Shown piece after piece: positions 54,615 through 62,142 of a stretch of DNA of 64,000 bases. The stretch's first letter is position 1; each line of letters opens with the position of its first letter. Both the position numbers and the translations under genes were made by a program. The notes beneath the pieces were generated by a model that made no database searches, was not told where the DNA came from, and saw nothing but the letters and a program-made list of their open reading frames with translations. This DNA comes from Desulfosarcina ovata subsp. ovata (lineage in GTDB: Bacteria; Desulfobacterota; Desulfobacteria; Desulfobacterales; Desulfosarcinaceae). The stretch spans positions 6,419,724 to 6,483,723 of the forward strand of contig NZ_AP021879.1 in the NCBI RefSeq assembly GCF_009689005.1, given 5' to 3'.

Positions 54615-55175
54615 TCAGGACGCGCTGTCCGGATTCGCGCGGATACGGCTGACCAGTTCGTTTTCGCCGCGGATGGCGTTGGCCAGCTGTCGGGTGAGGG
54701 TCCCTTTTTGTGAATTGATTTTGGCGATGCTGTTTTTCCGGTCCACCAGCCAGGACACAAACATTTTCTCGATTTGTGCGCCCGTTTCGGTCAGTGACTT
54801 TGCCAGGCGGGCATGGGCTTCGGTAAGGGACTGGGTCTGCGGATCGATAATTCCGCGCTGGTCGGGGAACTGCTTGGCGATGCGTTTCAGCCGATCCATT
54901 TCTTTGTTCATCATCACCACGATATCGTCCAGCGTGATCAGATTGTGGTACAGGGCCGGTGATACGGCGTCATGGACGAAACGGATAATTTCCGGCTTCA
55001 TTTTTACGGCGCCGAGTTTGGTGCGCAGCGGCTCCTTTTTATAATACTTGGTATAGGCGTAATATCCCCCACCGGCGGCGATGGCGAGGACCAGCACCAG
55101 GGCGATGAGAACCCCGGCGGCTCCGCCGCGGGCGTTATTGATCAATTTACGTGCATTGCATATGTCGTTTCGCAT
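54615..55175 (-). CDS. Hypothetical membrane-anchored protein, 186 aa
   Basis: A single N-terminal transmembrane helix (about 20-42, GVLIALVLVLAIAAGGGYYA) is followed by a basic stretch and a helical, charged domain. No signal cleavage is evident. I recognise no family. The stop lies 24 bp after the convergent stop of the NifA-like gene. The helical domain (for example LTEAHARLAKSLTETGAQIE) suggests a coiled-coil periplasmic or cytoplasmic part. Confidence 0.65.
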   Translation of the reverse strand: MRNDICNARKLINNARGGAAGVLIALVLVLAIAAGGGYYAYTKYYKKEPLRTKLGAVKMKPEIIRFVHDAVSPALYHNLITLDDIVVMMNKEMDRLKRIAKQFPDQRGIIDPQTQSLTEAHARLAKSLTETGAQIEKMFVSWLVDRKNSIAKINSQKGTLTRQLANAIRGENELVSRIRANPDSAS

Positions 55176-55332
55176 GATCGTTTTCGATGATAGCTGATGG
55201 CTGGTTTTTTATCCAACCGGTAATGTTAAAAAATCCGAAAGATCCGTGTTGCCCGAACCGGGGTTCACAACAATTATCGGTCGGTGGCCGGAAACCTGAA
55301 TTGCTTTTGCGCCTTGGATTGCAAAAGGGGAT

Positions 55333-56163
55333 ATGAAAAGGAGAACGTCATTGCGTGTGGCCCTGACCATTGCCGGTTCCGATTCGTCGGGCGGGGCGGG
55401 AATTCAGGCGGATCTGAAGACCTTCCAGGCCCTGGGGGTGTTCGGTATGAGTGCTGTCACGGCAGTAACGGTGCAGAATACACAGAAAGTTTTTGCCATT
55501 CAGGAGGTGCGGCCGGAGATCGTTCATGACCAGATCACCTGCCTATTCGACGATTTGCCCATCCATGCGGTGAAAATCGGGATGGTGGCCAGCGTAGCGT
55601 TGATCGAGGCCATTGCCCGGGCCTTGCGATCGGTCGGCACCCTGCCACCGGTGATTCTGGACCCGGTAATGGTTTCAAAAAGCGGTTACGCTCTGCTGCA
55701 GCCCGACGCCCGGACCGCTCTGGTTCGGCACCTGTTTCCATTGGCCCGGGTGGTGACCCCCAACCTGCCTGAAGCCGAAGCCCTGCTCGGCAGAACCATT
55801 TCCGATATTTCAGCGATGAAGGATGCGGCCCGGGAAATTGCATCCCTGGGGGGCGGGAACGTTGTCGTTAAGGGGGGGCACCTGGGCGATCAGGACGCGA
55901 CGGATGTGCTTTTCGACGGGACGGCCTTCAAGTTGCTCGATAGCCGACGGATCGATACGGTCAATACTCACGGCACCGGATGCACCTTTTCCTCGGCCAT
56001 TGCCGCCCATATGGCCCGCGGGGTGCCGTTTTTCGATGCGGTGGCCCGGGCCAAAACCTATATCACCGGCGCCATCGCCCATGCCCTGCCGCTGGGCCGG
56101 GGATGTGGACCCACCCACCATTTTTACGATCTATACCGGCGGGCAGGAATGGAGATCGGCTGA
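55333..56163 (+). CDS. thiD: Hydroxymethylpyrimidine/phosphomethylpyrimidine kinase
   Basis: 276 residues of the ribokinase fold, phosphorylating HMP and HMP-P in thiamine synthesis. Key motifs: TIAGSDSSGGAGIQADLKTF near 13-32 (substrate binding), AVKIGMVAS near 80, VILDPVMVSKSGY near 110, TPNLPEAEALLG near 142, and the anion-hole/catalytic NTHGTGCTFSSAIAAHMA near 213. Length is normal. It appears to stand alone, without other thi genes in view. No TPP riboswitch was seen upstream. AGGGGAT precedes the ATG. Confidence 0.93.
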   Translation: MKRRTSLRVALTIAGSDSSGGAGIQADLKTFQALGVFGMSAVTAVTVQNTQKVFAIQEVRPEIVHDQITCLFDDLPIHAVKIGMVASVALIEAIARALRSVGTLPPVILDPVMVSKSGYALLQPDARTALVRHLFPLARVVTPNLPEAEALLGRTISDISAMKDAAREIASLGGGNVVVKGGHLGDQDATDVLFDGTAFKLLDSRRIDTVNTHGTGCTFSSAIAAHMARGVPFFDAVARAKTYITGAIAHALPLGRGCGPTHHFYDLYRRAGMEIG

Positions 56164-56219
56164 ATGGTGAGGGCCAGCCGCCCCCACCACCAGCACTGCG
56201 CAAAGAGCGCACCCATTAA

Positions 56220-56408
56220 TCAGGCATAACGCCGCCTGTCGCGCCACTCTCCATGGCTGTCATCCTCGCACTGGCCCTGACGGCGGTCAGTGGTGGTCCG
56301 GCGTTCGGGAATATACCAGTCGTAAGTCAATACCCGGCGGTCAATCCCTGCCCGCCGTTCGTTGATGACCGGTTTCAATTGCTGGCGATGATTCTTCTTG
56401 GTGAGCAT
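56220..56408 (-). CDS. Small basic hypothetical protein, 62 aa
   Basis: The ATG at 56408 has CAGGAGAA 9 nt upstream, so the short form (beginning MLTKKNHRQQLKPVINERRA) is chosen over the long upstream extension, which is an overlap with the gene before it. The protein is very rich in Arg and charged residues, with RR repeats (DRRV, PERRTTTDRRQ, WRDRRRYA). The repeated RR-DRR pattern is common in small uncharacterised delta-proteobacterial proteins. Its function is unknown; nucleic-acid binding is possible. Confidence 0.6.
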   Translation of the reverse strand: MLTKKNHRQQLKPVINERRAGIDRRVLTYDWYIPERRTTTDRRQGQCEDDSHGEWRDRRRYA

Positions 56409-56473
56409 CTTCGGTTCTCCTGGTTTATCTTTTTCACGCTCAATTATGTTAAGAGACGATCGCGTCGAATTGG

Positions 56474-58375
56474 TTAGTGCCATGCACGGAATTTTCTTTT
56501 CAGCCACTGCCAGGCCATGTCGATCCATGGACCGTTTTCCTGGGTGATGGTGGTGATGAAGCATCCCCCACCGCCACCGCCTCCACCAGAGGAGGAAGAA
56601 GATTCGCTTGAGGAAGAAACCGAAGCGGTGTCCGAACCCACAGAAGAGATTCCAGAGGGGTCGACGATGATGCCGTTGGCGACGCCATCTTCGTCGCCGG
56701 TACCGCCATCGACCAGCGTCAAGGTCACACTTTTGCGGTCCTCCGCGAAAACCGAATCCTCGTAAACTTCCCATCCGGTATCGCTGTCGTATTTGTAAAG
56801 CTGTGAACTCTCATCCACAGTGGTTGAGAAGTAGATGGTCACCGTCGCTGCCGCGCCCACTTCGTCAAGATAGAGCTTAAAGCCGATCAGTCCGAATATC
56901 ATATCCACGCTCTGGTCCGGAACGGTCTCCGAAGAGATGGATTTGACCGAGAACAGAGTAATGTTGCCGGAAACCGCCTTGACCCCGACAACGGTTTGTC
57001 CCTCCACTGTATTGATCGGTTTGAGGTCGTCTTCCAGAGCATCGTCGATCCCGTTCTCATTGAGATCAACGCTTTCGCTGACTTCCTGATCGTCCGGAAC
57101 ACCGTCGGTATCCGTGTCGTCCGAGCTTTCCGCAGTGATGAAGCTCGACACCTCCGACCATTCCGATTCGCCGCTGCGCGTGTCGATAAACCGTACCCGC
57201 CAGTAGTAGACGGTATCGTAATCCAGGACCATGTCTCCCACCTGGTAGGCGGTTAACTGGGTGGTGCTGGTTTCATCCAGAACCAACTCGGAAAAATCGT
57301 TTTCGGTACTGATCTGCCATTGGGACTGATAGTGATCATCGCTGTCCGGATCAAAGTACGCGCCCGAGATCAGTACCGGGGTAAGACCGACGAATTCATC
57401 CGCGTAGACGGACTCGATGGTCGGTGTATCCGGAACCGTGTTGGCCATTGAGGCCACAGGATCGGTCTGGGCTTCGTATTCCTCCAGATTGCTCACGCCG
57501 TCCCCGTCCGCATCCAGCCCGGCATCATCCGTGTACGGATCCAGGCCATATTCCGATTCCCACTGGTCGGGCATCCCATCATTATCATCGTCACTGTCTG
57601 CATTGTCGCCAATGCCGTCACTGTCGTTATCCGCCCACTCCGTCGGATCTTCGGGAAACGCGTCCAGAACGTCGGGGACATTGTCGCCATCCCTGTCGGT
57701 GCTGTCGGATTTAAGGACGTTGACCGTGGTGGTCGCAACAGACGTGCTGCCGTCATCGTCGGTTACCGTCAGGCTGAAGGTCAGGCTTTCCCCATCGGTG
57801 TCGACGACCGGGGCGGTGAACGTGGCCTGAGCCTGCGCTGTTCCGCTGATGGTGATGCTGGTTCCACCGGTCTGTTCCCACAAATAGCTGGCAATCGAAC
57901 CGTCGCTGTCACTGGAAGCGGTTCCGTCCAGCGTTACCGCATCGCCTTCGTAAACCGTCTGGGAATCACCGGCGGAGGCGCTGGGGGCCTGATTGGTAAC
58001 TGTTGCGGCCGGCGTGTAGGAAACTTCTTCGGAATCCGCACTTTCGAGCGTTCCGTCATAGGCACGAACGACAAAGTAATACGTGGTTCCTTCGACGAGT
58101 CCGGTCAAGGTGCAGGTGGTCTCGTCACCTTCCCAGAGGGGGGACTGATAATCATAGCTCTGCCCTTCTTCGCGTGCAAAAACCCGATAGCCTTCGGGTT
58201 CGGGGTCATTGGCATCCCACGCCAAGGTGACGTTGGCGGCAATGGCGGAAAGTGGGCTGAGAAATACGGCCAGGATAAAGGCGATATGGCCGAGGGCAAT
58301 ACCTGTCAAATGGAGTGGCTTTTTTTGCATGGGCAAGGGTGGTTTTCCGGATCGATTTTTTTTGTGTTGGTGCAT
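56474..58375 (-). CDS. Secreted fibronectin/PKD/thrombospondin-repeat protein with Gly-Cys tail
   Basis: About 633 residues from the ATG at 58375 (GAAGGTGGTGG upstream). A signal peptide (FILAVFLSPLSAIA) is followed by a fibronectin III domain (about 50-115) and a PKD-like domain (about 120-220). Calcium-binding thrombospondin type-3 repeats follow (DRDGDNVPDVLDAFPEDPTE, DNDSDGIGDNADSDDDNDGM), then a second FnIII-like domain. The tail has Ser-rich and GGGGGGGGCFITTI segments, close to the Gly-run plus Cys sorting tails found in Desulfobacterota, ending in a basic stretch (WLKRKFRAWH). It is likely a surface-anchored adhesin-like protein. Confidence 0.8.
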   Translation of the reverse strand: MHQHKKNRSGKPPLPMQKKPLHLTGIALGHIAFILAVFLSPLSAIAANVTLAWDANDPEPEGYRVFAREEGQSYDYQSPLWEGDETTCTLTGLVEGTTYYFVVRAYDGTLESADSEEVSYTPAATVTNQAPSASAGDSQTVYEGDAVTLDGTASSDSDGSIASYLWEQTGGTSITISGTAQAQATFTAPVVDTDGESLTFSLTVTDDDGSTSVATTTVNVLKSDSTDRDGDNVPDVLDAFPEDPTEWADNDSDGIGDNADSDDDNDGMPDQWESEYGLDPYTDDAGLDADGDGVSNLEEYEAQTDPVASMANTVPDTPTIESVYADEFVGLTPVLISGAYFDPDSDDHYQSQWQISTENDFSELVLDETSTTQLTAYQVGDMVLDYDTVYYWRVRFIDTRSGESEWSEVSSFITAESSDDTDTDGVPDDQEVSESVDLNENGIDDALEDDLKPINTVEGQTVVGVKAVSGNITLFSVKSISSETVPDQSVDMIFGLIGFKLYLDEVGAAATVTIYFSTTVDESSQLYKYDSDTGWEVYEDSVFAEDRKSVTLTLVDGGTGDEDGVANGIIVDPSGISSVGSDTASVSSSSESSSSSGGGGGGGGCFITTITQENGPWIDMAWQWLKRKFRAWH

Positions 58376-58610
58376 ACCACCACCTTCCCGAAGAGTTCGG
58401 GTAACAAAAAGCAAAGCAATTGTTCTGCCAGTTGATCAGCAATACGGAGAATCTCTGATATCTGACTGATATTGAAGATGATAACTTCTATTTCAAAGAA
58501 ATAGCGATGCTGTGTCCGGGCATTGGGAAAAGATGACGGGTAAGGGTGGTAACCGGGTTGTGCAAAAAACGTAACCGGCAGGGCAGGGGCAGGTGGTTCG
58601 CGGCGGTTGA

Positions 58611-59306
58611 TCAGCGGATGGCGCAGTGGCCGACAAACGGTTCGGCGACCACCTTTAACTCACCCATGGCGTCGGGAAGCAGGGTCGGATCCGGTTCCCC
58701 GTTGAATGCCGGATCGAGGCATGCCGCCCGGCGGTTGAACGGCTGAAGCACATAGCGGTCGGCCCCTTGAATCGTTTGGGCAATGGTTGCCATGGCCGCC
58801 GCGTCAACAAACGGTTTGACACAGGTGGTGCGAAATTCATAGGCCGGGGCAGAGGCCATGATCAAGCGGATGCTCTCCATCAGCCGGTCGGCGATCTGCG
58901 GCTGAACACAAAACGGGTGGTAGCGGTCAAGGGGAGCTTTGATGTCCATGGCTACAAAATCCACCAGATGCTCGTCGAGCAGCCGGCCCAGCACATCGGG
59001 CCGGCTGCCGTTGGTGTCCAGTTTGACCGGATATCCAAGGGTCTTGATCAATCCGCACAGATCGGCAATGCGTTTGTTGAGGCTGGGCTCACCGCCGGTA
59101 ATCACCACGCCCTCGAGCATGCCCTGGCGGGATGCTAAAAAATCCAGCACGGTTTCCAGCTCGATCCGCTCCGGGTATTCACCCCGGGCAAGGTCAGCAT
59201 TGTGGCAGTAGGGGCAGATAAAATTGCACCCGGTGACGAACAGGACGCAGCTGATTTTCCCGGGATAATCGATAAACGAATTTTTCTGAAAGCCCGCCAA
59301 GATCAT
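58611..59306 (-). CDS. nrdG: Anaerobic ribonucleotide reductase activating protein (radical SAM)
   Basis: 231 residues from the ATG at 59306. The radical SAM cluster motif CNFICPYC near residue 25 is followed by the GGE motif VVITGGEPSLNKRIADLCGL near 70. It generates the glycyl radical on NrdD. The longer frame to 59417 adds residues not seen in the family. It lies 130 bp downstream of nrdD, same strand. It belongs to the longer NrdG class, closer to the archaeal/delta type than the short E. coli NrdG. Confidence 0.88.
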   Translation of the reverse strand: MILAGFQKNSFIDYPGKISCVLFVTGCNFICPYCHNADLARGEYPERIELETVLDFLASRQGMLEGVVITGGEPSLNKRIADLCGLIKTLGYPVKLDTNGSRPDVLGRLLDEHLVDFVAMDIKAPLDRYHPFCVQPQIADRLMESIRLIMASAPAYEFRTTCVKPFVDAAAMATIAQTIQGADRYVLQPFNRRAACLDPAFNGEPDPTLLPDAMGELKVVAEPFVGHCAIR

Positions 59307-59435
59307 GGACGTTTTTCTGTTTTCGGCGATGGTTAAGGGAAATGACGTCTTGATGGATGAGTTGAGCGACTTCCCGGTGCCCGCCCGGCGCGGCGTTTCA
59401 TTGCCATTGGCGGGCACCCTTGATCAACAGTCTTG

Positions 59436-61664
59436 TTACACCGACCCGGCCCGGCGCTGCAGGTCATTTTCTGGCGGAAGCGGCAGATCGGTTCCGACGC
59501 CCTCATCGATGGGCAGGGGGCAGGGGACCGCTTCTTTGACGGCAATGGCGGCCGTCACCCCCGGTGCCGCTTCCTGGGAAATCTTGAAGGTTTGCCTCCG
59601 ACGGTACTCGGCCTGTTTGCCGTCGTTCCACTGCTTGACCGGCCGCAGGTATCCAACCACCCGGGAGTAAACTTCCGTTTCGCGGTCACAGTGGGGGCAG
59701 CGGCTCTGCTCGCCATTGAGGTAGCCGTGGGACGGGCAGACCGAAAAGGTGGGCGTCAGGGTGAAATAGGGCAGGTGATAACTGCCCGAAACCTTGCGGA
59801 TGATCGATTTTACCGTTTCGATATCACTGACCTGCTCACCGAGGAAGAGATGCAGGACCGTGCCGCCGGTATATTTGGTCTGCAGGTTGTCCTGAAGCGT
59901 CAGGGTGTCGAAGATATCGTCAGTGTAATTGACCGGCAGTTGCGTCGAGTTGGTGTAGTAGGGCACGGCTCCCTTACGGACATCCTCTTCGTTGGCGCAC
60001 CGGATATCCGGATAACGCTTTTTGTCGATCATGGCCAGGCGGTAGGAGGTTCCTTCGGCCGGTGTGGCCTCCAGGTTGAAAATATCGCCGGTGCGGTCCT
60101 GAATTTCCGCGAGCATGTTGCGCAGCGTGTCCATGACCTTGACGGAAAACACTTGACCCTGGGCGGTGGTAATATCGTCGGAGAGAAAATTGAGGCAGGC
60201 CTCGTTCATACCTACGATGCCGATGGTCGAGAAGTGGTTTTTCCAGTAGACACCCGAACGGTTTTTGATGTCGCGCAGGTAGAATTTGGAATACGGGTAG
60301 AGGTGCTTGTCGGTAAACTGCTCCAGCACCTTGCGTTTGATGGCCAGGCTTTCAATGGCCAGGTTCACGCGCTCCTGGAGAAGATCGAAAAATTCCGCCT
60401 CATCCTTGGCCACATGGCCGATGCGCGGCAGATTGATGGTGACCACGCCGATGGAGCCGGTGAGCGGGTTGGCGCCAAACAGACCCCCGCCGCGTTTAAG
60501 CAGTTCGCGGTTGTCCAGTCGCAGGCGACAGCACATGGAGCGGGCGTCTTCGGGCGACATGTCCGAATTGACAAAGTTGGAGAAGTAGGGGATTCCGTAT
60601 TTGCCGGTCATCTGCCAGACGGTCTCCAGATTGGGGTTGTCCCAGTCAAAATCCCGAGTGATGTTGTATGTGGGGATGGGAAAGGTGAAGACGCGGCCTT
60701 TGGCGTCACCCTCGATCATCACTTCGGCAAAGGCCCGGTTGAAAATGTCCATCTCCGCCTGAAAGTCGCTGTAGGTGGCCTTTTTTTCTTTGCCGCCGAT
60801 GATCGCCGGGTGGTCTTTCAGGGTGTGGGGCACGTAAAGATCCATGGTGATGTTGGTAAAGGGCGTCTGGAAACCCACCCGTGTGGGGATGTTGATGTTG
60901 AAGACGAATTCCTGCAGGGCCTGTTTGACCTTGTTGTAACTCAGCTTGTCGTAACGGATGAATGGCGCCAGCAGGGTGTCGAAATTGGAAAGGGCCTGAG
61001 CGCCGGCCGCTTCTCCCTGGAGGGTGTAGAAAAAATTGACGATTTGTCCCAGGGCCGAGCGTAGGTGTTTGGGCGGCGCGCTTTCCACCTTGCCTTCCAC
61101 CCCTTTGAATCCGTTGCGCAAAAGATCGGTGAGATCCCATCCCACACAATAAACCGACAGGAGGCTCAGATCGTGAATGTGCAGGTCGCCGTCGGCATGG
61201 GCGCGCCGGATTTCCGGGGGGTAGATTTTGTTGAGCCAGTATTCCGAGGTGACGTCCGATGAGATGTAATTGTTGAGTCCCTGCAGCGAGTAGCACATGT
61301 TGCTGTTCTCTTTGATTTTCCAGTCCAGCTTGCGAATGTAGTGCTCGACCAGATCCACGTTTGCCTTGGTGGCGATGCGGCGGATCTGGGCATGCTGCTC
61401 ACGGTAGATAATGTAAGCTTTGGCGGTTTTGTAGTAGGGAGAATCCAGAAGCACCCGCTCAACAATATCCTGAACCTCCTCCACCTCCGGGGTGGGGCCC
61501 AGGCGGAGTTCATGGGCCAGGGTCAACACCCGCAGGGTCATTTTCCTGGCTTCCCGTTCACCAAACTCTCCGGTTGCCAGCCCGGCCTTGGTAATGGCTG
61601 CGGTAATCTTTGAGGAATCGAATTCGACAATACGACCATCACGTTTTCTGATCTCTTCTATCAC
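59436..61664 (-). CDS. nrdD: Anaerobic ribonucleoside-triphosphate reductase (glycyl radical)
   Basis: 742 residues from the GTG at 61664 (GAGGAGAG is 6 nt upstream). The frame runs upstream to 62012, but that extension is not family-like. An N-terminal ATP-cone (VIEEIRKRDGRIVEFDSSKI) regulates activity. The catalytic domain includes YTNSTQLPV near 600. The zinc-site Cys motifs are CPSHGYLNGEQSRCPHC near 680. The glycyl-radical region near RVVGYLRP is at the end. It makes dNTPs without oxygen, with NrdG as the activator. It is divergent from nrdJ. Confidence 0.92.
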   Translation of the reverse strand: MIEEIRKRDGRIVEFDSSKITAAITKAGLATGEFGEREARKMTLRVLTLAHELRLGPTPEVEEVQDIVERVLLDSPYYKTAKAYIIYREQHAQIRRIATKANVDLVEHYIRKLDWKIKENSNMCYSLQGLNNYISSDVTSEYWLNKIYPPEIRRAHADGDLHIHDLSLLSVYCVGWDLTDLLRNGFKGVEGKVESAPPKHLRSALGQIVNFFYTLQGEAAGAQALSNFDTLLAPFIRYDKLSYNKVKQALQEFVFNINIPTRVGFQTPFTNITMDLYVPHTLKDHPAIIGGKEKKATYSDFQAEMDIFNRAFAEVMIEGDAKGRVFTFPIPTYNITRDFDWDNPNLETVWQMTGKYGIPYFSNFVNSDMSPEDARSMCCRLRLDNRELLKRGGGLFGANPLTGSIGVVTINLPRIGHVAKDEAEFFDLLQERVNLAIESLAIKRKVLEQFTDKHLYPYSKFYLRDIKNRSGVYWKNHFSTIGIVGMNEACLNFLSDDITTAQGQVFSVKVMDTLRNMLAEIQDRTGDIFNLEATPAEGTSYRLAMIDKKRYPDIRCANEEDVRKGAVPYYTNSTQLPVNYTDDIFDTLTLQDNLQTKYTGGTVLHLFLGEQVSDIETVKSIIRKVSGSYHLPYFTLTPTFSVCPSHGYLNGEQSRCPHCDRETEVYSRVVGYLRPVKQWNDGKQAEYRRRQTFKISQEAAPGVTAAIAVKEAVPCPLPIDEGVGTDLPLPPENDLQRRAGSV

Positions 61665-62142
61665 AGGGCTCTCCTCGGGTATGACTGTCAGGTTGCGACG
61701 ATTCGAAGCGACGAAAAAATGCCATTGCCGGCATTTTTCCAGGGGGTGCAACACAACGGGTATTTTCAGGATATGGTGTAATTTCAACTTTATGGCAAAG
61801 TTGGATGTTGAACCCATAGATACATCAAGATGTTGTTGTCTGTCAAGCCACTTTTTCCATATATGGTAGATTCGCCCGAGGGAGCCAGACAATCGGCAAC
61901 CCGTTGTGTTTGCATGTAAAACCGTTGGGGCGATTGGATTCGGCCGATAAACTCGGTCTGGTTTCAATCTTTTTGTTATTTGGCATATGTAGGGATAAAA
62001 GCTTGTTGACATACAAGATGTTGTGTGGGAATTTGTTTAAACACTCAGAATACCTGCAACCGGAACCGACTATCCTGATCCCGTAGCAGCACCCAAATAA
62101 CTACAAATCAACCTACACGGCTTATACTGGAGTCTTTGCTCG
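61665..62142. promoter_or_regulatory. Divergent nrdD / nrdJ promoter region with candidate NrdR-like boxes
   Basis: 478 bp between two ribonucleotide reductase genes on opposite strands. Two similar motifs are visible: ACATCAAGATGTTGT at 61822-61836 and ACATACAAGATGTTGTGT at 62009-62026, both with the ACAAGATGTTGT-like dyad. NrdR boxes have this size and are usually paired, but the spacing here (about 185 bp) is much longer than usual. No riboswitch is seen. Confidence 0.4.

Noticed and set aside
55176..55332. TPP riboswitch upstream of thiD
   Set aside because: None of the conserved THI-box blocks (such as CTGAGA) is present.
56409..56774. Upstream extension of the small basic protein to 184 residues
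   Set aside because: The extension overlaps the secreted-protein gene and reads as low-complexity W/R/H runs. A good ribosome-binding site supports the start at 56408.
59433..61064. 543-codon plus-strand ORF
   Set aside because: Antisense shadow of nrdD.
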